The position numbers and the translations under genes were made by a program. The notes under the pieces are model-generated. The model was not told where the DNA came from, did not search any database, and worked only from the letters and a program-made list of their open reading frames with translations. This document shows, in pieces, positions 34,070 to 43,723 of a stretch of DNA of 64,000 nt. The stretch's first letter is position 1; every line of letters starts with the position of its first letter. Origin of the DNA: Vibrio orientalis CIP 102891 = ATCC 33934 (GTDB lineage: Bacteria; Pseudomonadota; Gammaproteobacteria; Enterobacterales; Vibrionaceae); assembly GCF_000176235.1 (NCBI RefSeq), contig NZ_ACZV01000004.1:310001-374000 (forward strand). The letters are read 5' to 3'.

Positions 34070-35038
34070 ATGTCGAGCAATGTGATATCGCTAATCCCAA
34101 GTAAAAAGCTGGTCGCGAACAAAAGTAAAGCGTTTTTGCTGCCCATCATTGGCGTTCTGATGTTCCTAATGATGTGGCATCTAAGCGCGCGTCAGGTGCA
34201 AACATCGTTGGGGACTCTGCCGGGGCCCGCACAAACCTACCAACAGTTTAGTAATTTAGTTGTTGAGCATTGGCAGGAAGGTGAAAAAGAGCTCGCCTTT
34301 ATCGAACGTCAAGAAAAGCGTAATGCGGCCAAATTGGCAAAAAATCCTGATGCGAAAGTGAAAATTAGACCTTATACCGGCAAGCCGACCTTTTTTGACC
34401 AAATTGTAACGAGTCTGGTGACAGTTGCGTGTGGTTTTTTGTTGGCGACAGCGATCGCCATTCCGCTTGGCATTGTGTTGGGTCTCAATCAAGGCGTCTA
34501 TCAGGCATTTAACCCGGTGATTCAATTACTCAAACCTGTGTCACCGCTGGCTTGGTTACCTATTGTCACCATGGTCGTCAGTGCTACCTATGTGAGTGAC
34601 GATCCCATGTTCGCGAAATCGTTCGTCAATTCACTACTTACCGTAGCGTTATGTAGTTTGTGGCCAACGTTAATTAACACGGCAGTTGGGGTCACTAGTG
34701 TCGACAAGGATCTTGTTAATGTCAGTCGAGTATTGCAACTTTCATGGTGGCAGCACATTCGAGTGATCGTCCTTCCGTCTGCTATTCCGATGATTTTTAC
34801 AGGCCTGAGGCTATCTCTTGGTATCGCATGGATGGTGCTGATTGCAGCCGAAATGTTGGCGCAAAATCCCGGCCTTGGAAAATTTGTCTGGGATGAGTTT
34901 CAAAATGGCAGTTCTGCTTCATTAGGGCGAATTATGGTCGCGGTCATCACCATTGGCTTTATTGGCTTACTGCTCGATCGCGGCATGTTACAGCTACAGA
35001 AATGGCTCTCTTGGAACAAACAGCAGGCATTGAGATAA
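34070..35038 (+). CDS. nrtB: Nitrate ABC transporter, permease
   Basis: 322 aa with about six membrane segments and the binding-protein-dependent permease region (VSRVLQLSWWQHIRVIVLPSAIP, the EAA loop). A charged insertion after the first membrane helix (about 70-105, KRNAAKLAKNPDAKVKIRPY) is usual in NrtB. AGGAG ribosome binding site. Second gene of the transporter operon. Confidence 0.92.
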   Translation: MSSNVISLIPSKKLVANKSKAFLLPIIGVLMFLMMWHLSARQVQTSLGTLPGPAQTYQQFSNLVVEHWQEGEKELAFIERQEKRNAAKLAKNPDAKVKIRPYTGKPTFFDQIVTSLVTVACGFLLATAIAIPLGIVLGLNQGVYQAFNPVIQLLKPVSPLAWLPIVTMVVSATYVSDDPMFAKSFVNSLLTVALCSLWPTLINTAVGVTSVDKDLVNVSRVLQLSWWQHIRVIVLPSAIPMIFTGLRLSLGIAWMVLIAAEMLAQNPGLGKFVWDEFQNGSSASLGRIMVAVITIGFIGLLLDRGMLQLQKWLSWNKQQALR

Positions 35039-35048
35039 GGAGTTTCTT

Positions 35049-35906
35049 ATGTCTAAAGCATTACTAGATTTAACTCAGTTGGGTATGAAGTTCCCGACGC
35101 CGAACGGGGAATTTATTGCCCTTAAAAACGTTAACCTCCAAATCAAAAAAGGAGAGTTTATTTCGCTAATTGGACATTCAGGTTGTGGTAAATCGACCGT
35201 ACTGAACCTTGTTGCTGGTCTCCATTTTCCTACTGATGGTGGAGTGATAGTTGATGGCCGAGAAGTGAGTGGGCCGGGGCCAGAGCGTGCGGTGGTTTTC
35301 CAAAATCATTCTCTGCTTCCTTGGTTAACGGTCTATCAAAACGTCGAGCTTGCCGCAAAGCAAGTAGTCAATAAGTACGTAGGTAAACAAGAGAGTAAGG
35401 TGTGGATTAAAGAACAAGTGGAGCACTACCTTCAACTGATTCAAATGTCTCATTCTGCAGACAAAAGACCTGATGAAATCTCGGGTGGTATGAAGCAGCG
35501 AGTGGGTATAGCGCGTGCCTTAGCTTTGAAACCGAAAGTGATGCTGATGGATGAACCATTTGGTGCTCTAGACGCTTTAACACGGGCCCACTTGCAAGAC
35601 TCATTAATGAATATTCAGGCTGATCTAAACAACACAGTCATCATGATTACCCACGATGTTGATGAAGCAGTATTGCTGTCAGATAAAATTGTCATGATGA
35701 CCAACGGACCAGCTGCGACCATTGGTGAAGTATTGTCGATTGACCTACCAAGACCTAGAGATCGCGTTGCTCTTGCTGATGATCCCCAGTATCAAAAATA
35801 TCGCCAAGCAGTGTTACGTTTTCTGTATGAGAAACAGTCTAAACCCACTGCGCCAATCAAGAGCACAGAGCAGAAAGAGCTAGAAGTGCCTGCCAAGACT
35901 GCCTAA
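35049..35906 (+). CDS. nrtD: Nitrate ABC transporter, ATP-binding protein
   Basis: 285 aa, single ATPase domain. Walker A GHSGCGKST, signature SGGMKQRVGIARAL, Walker B VMLMDEPFGALD and H-loop ITHDVDEA. No NrtA-like C-terminal fusion, so it is the NrtD/NasD type and not cyanobacterial NrtC. Starts 10 bp after nrtB, with AAGGAG. Confidence 0.9.
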   Translation: MSKALLDLTQLGMKFPTPNGEFIALKNVNLQIKKGEFISLIGHSGCGKSTVLNLVAGLHFPTDGGVIVDGREVSGPGPERAVVFQNHSLLPWLTVYQNVELAAKQVVNKYVGKQESKVWIKEQVEHYLQLIQMSHSADKRPDEISGGMKQRVGIARALALKPKVMLMDEPFGALDALTRAHLQDSLMNIQADLNNTVIMITHDVDEAVLLSDKIVMMTNGPAATIGEVLSIDLPRPRDRVALADDPQYQKYRQAVLRFLYEKQSKPTAPIKSTEQKELEVPAKTA

Positions 35907-35917
35907 GGAGAATCATT

Positions 35918-38401
35918 ATGGAACATATTGTCATTGTCGGTAACGGTATGGTTGGGCATCACTTGGTGGAACAACTTATCGAGCGTGGAGCTCATTTAGA
36001 AAAAAAGATTACCGTTGTCGGTGAAGAGCGCTTCATTGCTTATGATCGAGTTCAGTTATCGGCCCTGTTTTCTGGCAAATCCCATCAAGATCTGAGGCTC
36101 AGCAGTGAAGAGTGGTACAAGATGCATGGTGTTGCTCTTCTGCTTAGCAGCAAGGTCACCAATATCGATCGAGAGGGTAAGAATATCATTCTCGAAGAGG
36201 GACGTTCACTCAGTTATGACCAATTGGTATTAGCGACGGGTTCATTCCCATTTGTGCCACCAATTGAAGGTAATGATCGAGAAAATATCCTTGTCTACCG
36301 AACGTTAGATGATCTTGCTGAAATTAAAACTGCATGTCAGGGAGCGAAAACGGGTGCAGTCATTGGCGGTGGTTTACTCGGCTTAGAAGCGGCGAATGCT
36401 TTGAAGCTGCTTGGTGTTGAAACCCACGTGGTTGAGTTTGCGCCTCGTTTAATGCCGGTTCAGCTTGATGATGGTGCAGGCAATGTGCTGAAAGAAAAAA
36501 TTGAAGCGCTCGGGCTAACGGTCCATACGTCAACCGCAACAGAAAGAATTTGCGATGGAGAAAAGGCGAATCATCGCATGGTGTTTAAAGATGCTGAGCC
36601 ACTCGAAGTTGATGTGATTGTGTTTTCTGCTGGTATTCGCCCGCAAGATACCCTAGCAAGGCAATCTGGCCTGAATATAGGTGAGCGAGGCGGCATTGTT
36701 ATTGATGATCAATGTAAGACCAGTGACGACGCAATTTATGCGATTGGTGAGTGTGCCCTATGGCAAGAGAAAATCTTTGGTCTCGTAGCGCCGGGGTACA
36801 CCATGGCTCGTGTGGTGGCTGATTCTCTACTTGGCAGAGCCAATGCTGGCTTTACTGGTGCTGATATGAGCACCAAACTTAAGTTACTTGGGGTAGATGT
36901 CGCGTCCATTGGTGATGCACACAAAACGACAGAAGGCGCTCAAGAGATGCTCCTGCAAGATGCGGTTGCAGGTATCTACAAAAAGTTGGTTGTCGATAAG
37001 TCAGGTAGCCAGTTACTAGGAGCGATTTTGGTCGGGGATAACTCTGATTATGATGCCTTGTTACAGTGCTATCTTAACCAGACCCCGCTGCCTGATCATG
37101 CTGCAAACCTGCTGTTTGATACGGGCATGCTACAAGGAGAGATGGTAGATAGTGCGATCATTTGTTCATGCCATAACGTCAGTAAAGGCGATTTAGTCAG
37201 TGCGATTCAAGCCGGTGCTCATGATCTCTATTCACTCAAGTCGCAAACCAAAGCCGGTACCGGTTGTGGTGGCTGTAGCAACATGGTCAAAACGGTATTG
37301 GATGCAGAGCTGGTGGCGATGGGCGTTGAGGTCAACAACCATATTTGCGAGCACTTTGAACTATCGAGACAAGACTTGTTCCATATCTGCCAGGTAGAGG
37401 AAATTAAAGACTTCGACACCTTGATTAGCAAGCATGGTAAGGGGCATGGCTGCGATCTATGTAAGCCGACGGCGGCTTCGGTTTTCGCATCGTTGTGGAA
37501 TGAGCATATTATGGAACCGCAACACAGCAGTTTGCAAGACTCCAACGACGCTTTCATGGCCAACCTGCAAAAAGATGGTTCCTACTCAGTTGTTCCACGA
37601 GTTGCGGGTGGAGAAATAACCCCCGACAAGCTTATTGTGTTAGGTCAGGTGGCTAAGCAGTATGACCTTTACACCAAAATTACGGGCGGACAGCGAGTTG
37701 ACCTGTTTGGCGCTCAAGTCGAGCATTTACCTGAAATATGGCAAGCATTGATTGAGGCTGGCTTTGAAACAGGCCACGCTTACGGGAAGTCGCTGAGAAC
37801 CGTTAAGTCATGTGTTGGCTCAACTTGGTGTCGTTATGGTGTTGATGACTCGGTTGGTTTAGCAATTGATTTAGAGAATCGCTATAAAGGCCTTCGCGCA
37901 CCGCACAAAATCAAATTTGCAGTATCTGGGTGCACCCGTGAATGTGCTGAAGCGCAGAGTAAGGATATTGGGGTAATCGCAACAGAAAACGGCTGGAATC
38001 TTTACGTGTGCGGTAATGGTGGGATGAGACCGAGGCATGCTGATTTAATCGCCTCAGATCTCTCTAAATTAGAGCTAATTGCACTGATTGATCGAGTACT
38101 AATGTTCTATGTACGTACTGCCGATCGCTTACAAAGAACCTCGGTATGGTTGGAGAACCTTGAAGGAGGCCTAGAGTACTTGAAACAGGTCGTTATTGAT
38201 GATTCGTTGAATATTGCTCGGTCACTAGAGCAGCAAATGCAACACGTGGTGGATACCTATCAATGCGAATGGAAAAGTACGCTTGATAAGCCTGAGAAAC
38301 TTGCGCGATTCAAACCGTTCATTAACGTTGATAGTGAGAGCCAAGCGTTACCTTATCAACGTATCCGTGGCCAACGTATACCAGTAAGGGAGGAATTGTA
38401 A
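35918..38401 (+). CDS. nirB: Assimilatory nitrite reductase (NADH), large subunit
   Basis: 827 aa. Reduces nitrite to ammonium. Order of domains: FAD/NAD(P)H oxidoreductase (IVGNGMVGH at the start, AVIGGGLLGLEAA), BFD-like [2Fe-2S] domain (CSCHNVSKGD ... TGCGGC, about 412-460), and a sulfite/nitrite reductase domain with siroheme-[4Fe-4S] ligands CVGSTWC near 631 and CTRECAEAQ. Intact and of usual length. The stop overlaps the nirD start by one base. Confidence 0.94.
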   Translation: MEHIVIVGNGMVGHHLVEQLIERGAHLEKKITVVGEERFIAYDRVQLSALFSGKSHQDLRLSSEEWYKMHGVALLLSSKVTNIDREGKNIILEEGRSLSYDQLVLATGSFPFVPPIEGNDRENILVYRTLDDLAEIKTACQGAKTGAVIGGGLLGLEAANALKLLGVETHVVEFAPRLMPVQLDDGAGNVLKEKIEALGLTVHTSTATERICDGEKANHRMVFKDAEPLEVDVIVFSAGIRPQDTLARQSGLNIGERGGIVIDDQCKTSDDAIYAIGECALWQEKIFGLVAPGYTMARVVADSLLGRANAGFTGADMSTKLKLLGVDVASIGDAHKTTEGAQEMLLQDAVAGIYKKLVVDKSGSQLLGAILVGDNSDYDALLQCYLNQTPLPDHAANLLFDTGMLQGEMVDSAIICSCHNVSKGDLVSAIQAGAHDLYSLKSQTKAGTGCGGCSNMVKTVLDAELVAMGVEVNNHICEHFELSRQDLFHICQVEEIKDFDTLISKHGKGHGCDLCKPTAASVFASLWNEHIMEPQHSSLQDSNDAFMANLQKDGSYSVVPRVAGGEITPDKLIVLGQVAKQYDLYTKITGGQRVDLFGAQVEHLPEIWQALIEAGFETGHAYGKSLRTVKSCVGSTWCRYGVDDSVGLAIDLENRYKGLRAPHKIKFAVSGCTRECAEAQSKDIGVIATENGWNLYVCGNGGMRPRHADLIASDLSKLELIALIDRVLMFYVRTADRLQRTSVWLENLEGGLEYLKQVVIDDSLNIARSLEQQMQHVVDTYQCEWKSTLDKPEKLARFKPFINVDSESQALPYQRIRGQRIPVREEL

Positions 38402-38733
38402 TGGATACACTTATACAAGAGAGGATTTGTCGCTTAGACGAGTTACCGCCTTACCAAGGTTGTAGCGCAATGATAGGTGGTGAGCAGGTGGCACTGTTCA
38501 ATATTCCTTCTGCTGGTGTCTTTGCTGTGCAAAACTGGGATCCTATCGGCCAAGCCTTTGTGATCAGTCGTGGCATTGTCGGTGATGTTAAGGGCCAGTT
38601 GTGTGTAGCCTCTCCCCTTTATAAACAGCACTTCTGTCTTAAATCGGGTCAGTGTATCGAAAATGATGAAGTGAAGTTGTGTGTGTATCCCGTTGCTGTT
38701 GAGAATGGTAACGTGGTCCTCACTCTAAATTAG
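38401..38733 (+). CDS. nirD: Nitrite reductase (NADH), small subunit
   Basis: 110 aa Rieske-like protein that partners NirB. Rieske-type fold without the cluster ligands: the usual CxH and CxxH positions are not conserved, as in NirD. Motifs VALFNIPSAGVFAVQNWDPIG and RGIVGD. GGGAGG ribosome binding site inside the nirB end. Last gene of the operon. Confidence 0.92.
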   Translation: MDTLIQERICRLDELPPYQGCSAMIGGEQVALFNIPSAGVFAVQNWDPIGQAFVISRGIVGDVKGQLCVASPLYKQHFCLKSGQCIENDEVKLCVYPVAVENGNVVLTLN

Positions 38734-38904
38734 TGATTAGAAATAGATCGTATAGCCTAGATGTTAAACATATAGGTTGGCTTTTTAACCAATTGAACAG
38801 AAAAAGAAATTAATTGGTTGACCCTAGATTATTATCCGTTAGAGTACACCTCGTTCTCGCAGTTCTTGTGGCGAGAATGATGGTGTACCATCGCTTTATG
38901 CGTT

Positions 38905-38991
38905 GCCCTGGTGGTGGAATTGGTAGACACAAGGGATTTAAAATCCCTCGGCGTTCGCGCTGTGCCGGTTCAAGTCCGGCCCGGGGCACCA
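38905..38991 (+). tRNA. tRNA-Leu (UAA)
   Basis: 87 nt with encoded CCA. Acceptor stem GCCCTGG / CCGGGGC, anticodon loop TTTAAAA (anticodon UAA), a long variable arm (class II) and TPsiC GGTTCAAGTCC. Confidence 0.96.
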
Positions 38992-39030
38992 TCCCTCAAT
39001 AAGCAAGATAAGAAACAAGCAACAAATAAA

Positions 39031-39104
39031 GGCGCCTTGGCAGAGTGGCTATGCAGCGGATTGCAAATCCGTGGACCTCGGTTCGATTCCGGGAGGCGCC
39101 TCCA
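39031..39104 (+). tRNA. tRNA-Cys (GCA)
   Basis: 74 nt with encoded CCA. Acceptor GGCGCCT / AGGCGCC, anticodon GCA in ATTGCAAAT, U73 discriminator. Lies 39 nt after tRNA-Leu, probably co-transcribed. Confidence 0.96.
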
Positions 39105-39121
39105 TTCGATAGATCTGACTC

Positions 39122-39559
39122 CTAAGCCGAACATGGACTATTTCTAGTCTCAATCTCATATTGTCGAATTGGCATGACATCAATAGTTTGTTTAATCAAT
39201 TCCCAGTTTGTTTGCTTTCCCCAACGCAGCTTTTCTGTACCATCCTTGCCAATGAGTACCGCGGTATGACTGCCGGGCTTTACGTCATAAACATCAAATA
39301 GTGCACTTAGATTAAATTCATGTTTGACCCAAACGGGGTTGGTAAAGCCGTCTTCAGTCACCACCATGGTGATCAAGTCTCTGTCTTGCAGTTCGCAATC
39401 GTTAATCAGAGTTTCAAGTAAAAACTGCTTCACGTGCTCATCATTGGTCGGAGCGAAATAGATCACGCTGCGATGCTGATAATGCGTCGCGTACGCTGGG
39501 TATGTCCACGCCGTTGCGCTGTATAGTAATGTAATGCTGAGTATTAAAGCAGAGCGCAT
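39122..39559 (-). CDS. DUF4174 domain secreted protein
   Basis: 145 aa. A signal peptide (MRSALILSITLLYSATAWT) precedes a DUF4174 domain (SVIYFAPTNDEHVKQFL ... AVLIGKDGTEKLRW), a thioredoxin-fold-like family of unknown role. The ATG at 39559 has GAGG 6 nt upstream and gives a proper signal peptide; further upstream in-frame ATGs do not. Confidence 0.75.
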   Translation of the reverse strand: MRSALILSITLLYSATAWTYPAYATHYQHRSVIYFAPTNDEHVKQFLLETLINDCELQDRDLITMVVTEDGFTNPVWVKHEFNLSALFDVYDVKPGSHTAVLIGKDGTEKLRWGKQTNWELIKQTIDVMPIRQYEIETRNSPCSA

Positions 39560-39654
39560 AGCTTTCCTCGCTTTGTTAAGGATCATCATTATGTGTTCTA
39601 CGTTAAGTGTAGGTGTTAAGCTCAAATAACCGAGTAAAGAGGTGGAAATAGGTA

Positions 39655-40173
39655 ATGCGCAGACTGTCTAGTGAGCGACTAACGTTAAGGATGGTAGAGC
39701 AAAAGGATGCAGAATTTATCCTCGAGCTATACAGCAGTGAAGACTTCCTTCGTTTTGTTGGTGATAAAGGCATTAACACAGTTGGTGATGCTCAGTTGTA
39801 CATACAAAACAACATTCACGCTATGCATGAGGTACATGGTGTTTGCCTTCTGCTGGTGGAGCGTAGCGACACCAAAGAAAAGCTCGGTGTGTGTGGACTG
39901 ATAAAACGTCCAGAGCTTACGGCTTACGACATCGGTTATGGTTTTAAACCTGCCGCTTATGGTCAAGGTTATGGATATGAAGCGGGGCAAGCAGTAATAG
40001 CGTGTGCTCGTACACAGCCCGAAATCGATGAACTGGTAGCAATAACAACCTCAGACAACGGGGCTAGCCAAGCGTTGTTAACTAAACTCGGTTTTACCTA
40101 TGTCAAAGTTCAAGAGGCAATAAGTGATACAGTAGATTTATTGTTATATCAAATGAGTCTGGATAGTGAGTGA
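39655..40173 (+). CDS. GNAT acetyltransferase (RimJ/RimL-like)
   Basis: 172 aa. Starts SERLTLRMVEQKDAEFILELY, typical of the RimJ/RimL branch that acetylates protein N-termini or small amines. The acetyl-CoA loop is in GYGFKPAAYGQGYGYEAG, followed by TSDNGASQALLTKLGF. Substrate unknown. GAGG ribosome binding site. Overlaps the next gene by 8 bp. Confidence 0.85.
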   Translation: MRRLSSERLTLRMVEQKDAEFILELYSSEDFLRFVGDKGINTVGDAQLYIQNNIHAMHEVHGVCLLLVERSDTKEKLGVCGLIKRPELTAYDIGYGFKPAAYGQGYGYEAGQAVIACARTQPEIDELVAITTSDNGASQALLTKLGFTYVKVQEAISDTVDLLLYQMSLDSE

Positions 40174-40558
40174 AGTGATCGTATCGGATATTCTTCAAGG
40201 GAAACTTCGTATTGAGTTTAAAACAGTCAGTGCGATGGTCGCGATATACTGCCATGCACATCATGCAACGAAACAGGGCTTATGCCAAGAATGTAAAACG
40301 CTATTAGACTATGCAGAGACTCGCTTAGACCGTTGCCCTTATGGACAACAGAAACCGACCTGTAATCAATGCCCAATTCATTGCTATAAGCCCGAGCAGA
40401 AAGAACAAATGCGCCAAGTTATGCGTTTCTCAGGGCCGAGAATGTTATTGCCTCATCCGATTTTAGCCATTCGCCATTTGTTACATGAAAAGAAACCAGT
40501 TCCGGATAAGCCTATGCCGAATGCATCAAACCGACATGTAAGAAAGAAAGCTAAGTAG
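40166..40558 (+). CDS. Nitrous oxide-stimulated promoter family protein (YgbA-like)
   Basis: 130 aa. Cysteine-rich segment CQECKTLLDYAETRLDRC ... CNQCPIHCY is the family hallmark and suggests metal binding. The family is induced by nitrosative stress in E. coli (YgbA). Start is a GTG within the end of the acetyltransferase gene; a second GTG 9 nt later is possible. Closed by a strong terminator. Confidence 0.82.
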   Translation: MSEVIVSDILQGKLRIEFKTVSAMVAIYCHAHHATKQGLCQECKTLLDYAETRLDRCPYGQQKPTCNQCPIHCYKPEQKEQMRQVMRFSGPRMLLPHPILAIRHLLHEKKPVPDKPMPNASNRHVRKKAK

Positions 40559-40585
40559 GGTGTTATAAGTAGCACTGTTTGAAAC

Positions 40586-40616
40586 TAAAAAGAGGCACGC
40601 TAGGTGCCTCTTTTTC
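40586..40616. terminator. Bidirectional terminator
   Basis: AAAAAGAGGCAC / GTGCCTCTTTTT stem between convergent genes. Confidence 0.9.
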
Positions 40617-40621
40617 TATGA

Positions 40622-41782
40622 TTATTCTCCAGCGATAGCTTGTCGCTTGGTCTTAATGCTTGCTATCAACATGTAGATGCAAGTTGCGAGTAGAGCTGCA
40701 AACAAGTAGCCCATCAAACCTTGTGCGCCTGACATGAAACTGTCTGCCACGACAGGACCAGCAACAGAACCGATACTGTAGCTAAACAGCATAACTTGAG
40801 TCGCTGAAACTATGTAGCTCGCATCCAACTTGTCACAACCAAGGTTGATTGCAACAGGGTAAAGCGCAAATGTTGCAACGCCTAAGAAGAACAGTCCAGC
40901 CGCAAGTGCTTGGATGCCAGTGACTAATGTCGTAAATGTAATTGCAGCTACGCCGAGTAGGCAAAACAGTGCCATCAGTAATGTGCGACCTAAGTATTTA
41001 GATAGCCAAGGAACGACAGGCTGCACCGCCATACCACCTAAGATAACCACTGCCATTAGGCTGCCAATGTCGCTGTGAGCTATACCACGAGCAAACAGTT
41101 CGACTGGCATTAATCCGTAGATAGCGCCTAAGGTTAAACCTGAAACAATACAACCGATGATTGCAGCGTGATTCAGTTTACTGATCTGTTTTAGTGATAA
41201 AGACTCACTGTGCTCGCTTTGTGGCTGATCACTTTCGCCAAACAGTAGTACCACGACAGCTAAAATCAACAAGGTAATAATGGTGATAAAAGGAACGCCA
41301 CCAGAAATACCAATTACGCCGATACCCAGTTGTCCTAATGCGCTACCGCCATACAGTGCACCCATGTACAGACCTAAGCGCTTTGCTCGTGCGGATTCAT
41401 CACCATGAAGCAACCAAGATTCAACGATAACAAATACGCCAGCGACTGCCATACCCGCTACTAAGCGCGCAATAATCCAGACAGCTGAATAAGGAGCTAG
41501 AGGCAAAATCATGATGGTTACCATGAATGTCACTAAACACCAGACGAATGCATTACGGTGTCCGACTTTTTTTACAATTGGCTCTACACCCACTGCGCCG
41601 ATGAGAAGACCAGCGTAAAACACGCTTGCAAGCCAGCTTGCAAGAGAATTATCTAGGCCGTATTCGCCAAGCATTAAAGGAATCAGACTCATTAAATACC
41701 CCGATGCGACCGCATATAGAGCTAGCGCAATTACAGGTACAGAAATGCGAGCTTTCGGTGTTGGTGCAAGGGTATTTTCCAA
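40622..41782 (-). CDS. MFS transporter (YcaD-like)
   Basis: 386 aa with about twelve membrane segments. Motif A-like VEPIVKKVGHRNAF follows helix 2. Overall order fits the YcaD branch of sugar/drug MFS carriers. Substrate unknown. Confidence 0.82.
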   Translation of the reverse strand: MENTLAPTPKARISVPVIALALYAVASGYLMSLIPLMLGEYGLDNSLASWLASVFYAGLLIGAVGVEPIVKKVGHRNAFVWCLVTFMVTIMILPLAPYSAVWIIARLVAGMAVAGVFVIVESWLLHGDESARAKRLGLYMGALYGGSALGQLGIGVIGISGGVPFITIITLLILAVVVLLFGESDQPQSEHSESLSLKQISKLNHAAIIGCIVSGLTLGAIYGLMPVELFARGIAHSDIGSLMAVVILGGMAVQPVVPWLSKYLGRTLLMALFCLLGVAAITFTTLVTGIQALAAGLFFLGVATFALYPVAINLGCDKLDASYIVSATQVMLFSYSIGSVAGPVVADSFMSGAQGLMGYLFAALLATCIYMLIASIKTKRQAIAGE

Positions 41783-41980
41783 TGTCGTGGCCTCTTAAAG
41801 TGAATAAATGGTAAGCAATTTCGGGCGCGACTATGGAGCGAAAAGAGGATTGGGTAAAACGAAAAGTTTTTCTTATGACGACAAAAAATATTTATGCAGA
41901 TGAGAGGTGAGAAATAGTAGGTGAATTGCAGCAAATACATCGGTAATTGCCGCAATTCTTAGATGATTTTCCTGAGAGTG

Positions 41981-42415
41981 CTATTTCAGTAAGGCTTGAT
42001 TAAGCCATTGATCAAATTGTCCTTTTGGCAAAGCTCCATTGATAACATCAACTCTTTTTCCGTTCTTGAATACCATGATGGTTGGAATGCTTCTAATTTG
42101 GTATTTAGCCGCAAGGTTTTGCTGAGCTTCGGTATCTATTTTTACAAAGCGGACGTTTTTTGCTCGCTCGTTGGCAACGTCTGAAAATACCGGTGCAAAG
42201 CCAACACAAGGATTGCACCAAGTCGCCCAAAAATCGACGACGACAGGAACAGGGCTATTTAGGATTGCGTCAAAATTACTCTCTGTTCCTTCAATAGGTG
42301 CTCCATCTAATAGTGATGTTTGGCATTTCCCACAATTTGGCGACTCTGAAATGCGTTCAGATGGAACACGATTGACGCCAGAGCAAGATGGGCATCGAGT
42401 GTTAAAGGTAGACAT
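41981..42415 (-). CDS. trxC: Thioredoxin 2
   Basis: 144 aa, the length of E. coli TrxC. An N-terminal zinc finger (CPSC ... CGKC, about 8-32) precedes a thioredoxin domain with active site WATWCNPC. Reduces protein disulfides, especially under oxidative stress. The CNPC active site differs from the usual CGPC. Monocistronic. Confidence 0.93.
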   Translation of the reverse strand: MSTFNTRCPSCSGVNRVPSERISESPNCGKCQTSLLDGAPIEGTESNFDAILNSPVPVVVDFWATWCNPCVGFAPVFSDVANERAKNVRFVKIDTEAQQNLAAKYQIRSIPTIMVFKNGKRVDVINGALPKGQFDQWLNQALLK

Positions 42416-42519
42416 GACTTTTCTCTCGTTGTTTTTTTCAATTAGATGACAGTGATTGCCGTAGATAGTTATACTCTGAATCGAACGAGTGATACAAATA
42501 ACTAATTCAAAGGCTCAAA

Positions 42520-43602
42520 ATGAAAAATTTCTATGCGGAAATTACTGGCTGGGGCAAGTGCCTACCCCCAGCGACGCTCTCCAATGAAGACTTAAGCACT
42601 TTTTTAGATACCTCCGATGAGTGGATTCGCACGCGAACGGGCATAGAGAACCGCCGTATTAGTCACGTAAATACCTCTGATATGGCGACAGTGGCGGCAA
42701 AGCACGCGTTAGCTTGCGCAGGTATTACGGCAGAAGAGGTCGATTTGATTATAATCGCGACTTGTTCTCCTGACTCATTGATTCCTAATACCGCATCTAA
42801 GGTTTCTCAGAACTTAGGTATCAAAGCGGCAGCAGCTTTTGATCTCAATGCTGCATGTACAGGATTTGTGTACGGGTTAGAAACCGCAACACGACTAATG
42901 CAATCTGGCAATTACCGAAACGCCATTGTTGTTGGTGCAGAGCGACTGTCGTTCTTTATCGATTGGACTAAGCGTGATACCGCGGTGTTGTTTGGTGATG
43001 GTGCTGGTGCAGCGGTCCTTAGCCGCACGGAGCAAAAAGTCGGTCTGCAAGAAGCGCAATTAGGGTGTGATTCTGCGGGGCGTGACATTCTTGCTGTACC
43101 AAAATTTGGTACCTCAATGGATCGCTTTGCTGCCGACAATGGGCATTGGGATTTCAACTTTGTTGGTAAAGAAATCTTTAAGCGTGCCGTGAAAGGTATG
43201 GGCGCCGCTGCTCAAAGTGTCCTTGCGCGCAGTGAACTCTCGACAGACGACGTTGATGTGGTGATCCCACACCAAGCGAATATTCGTATTATCCAAACTT
43301 TGTGTGATCTATCAGGTATTAGCCAAGATAAGGCGTTTGTGAATATTCACAATTACGGCAATACCTCTGCCGCAACAGTGCCAATTGCACTTTGTGAAGC
43401 GCTTGAGCAAGGTAAGGTTAAGCCAGGAGACGATCTATTACTCGCGGCCTTTGGTGCTGGCCTCACATGGGGCGCTGGTCATATCAAATGGGGCGAACGA
43501 GTGACGGCTCTTGGTCAAAGTGATGCTGCTCTACCTGAGTGTAAGAGCACGGCGCTAGAATTACTTGCTAACGCTATCGAGCATTGCAAGAAAGGTGCGT
43601 AA
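42520..43602 (+). CDS. fabH: 3-oxoacyl-ACP synthase III (FabH-like)
   Basis: 360 aa, about 40 longer than E. coli FabH. Catalytic triad visible: Cys in AACTGFVYG, His in PHQANIRI, Asn in HNYGNTSAA. Starts fatty-acid chains from acyl-CoA and malonyl-ACP. It stands alone, outside the fab cluster, so it is probably the second, accessory FabH of vibrios. It could serve a special acyl product. Confidence 0.85.
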   Translation: MKNFYAEITGWGKCLPPATLSNEDLSTFLDTSDEWIRTRTGIENRRISHVNTSDMATVAAKHALACAGITAEEVDLIIIATCSPDSLIPNTASKVSQNLGIKAAAAFDLNAACTGFVYGLETATRLMQSGNYRNAIVVGAERLSFFIDWTKRDTAVLFGDGAGAAVLSRTEQKVGLQEAQLGCDSAGRDILAVPKFGTSMDRFAADNGHWDFNFVGKEIFKRAVKGMGAAAQSVLARSELSTDDVDVVIPHQANIRIIQTLCDLSGISQDKAFVNIHNYGNTSAATVPIALCEALEQGKVKPGDDLLLAAFGAGLTWGAGHIKWGERVTALGQSDAALPECKSTALELLANAIEHCKKGA

Positions 43603-43633
43603 TCTCGTCACGTATTGAAATTATTCACAATTT

Positions 43634-43660
43634 AAGTCGCACTTTATGTGCGACTTTTTA
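43634..43660 (+). terminator. Terminator of the fabH-like gene
   Basis: AAGTCGCAC / GTGCGACTT stem, TTTAT loop, T tract. Confidence 0.9.
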
Positions 43661-43723
43661 TATCTATCACCTACCATTGAGATTATTATACTCGCCTAAC
43701 GATAAGAACTCCGCTGGGCTAGC

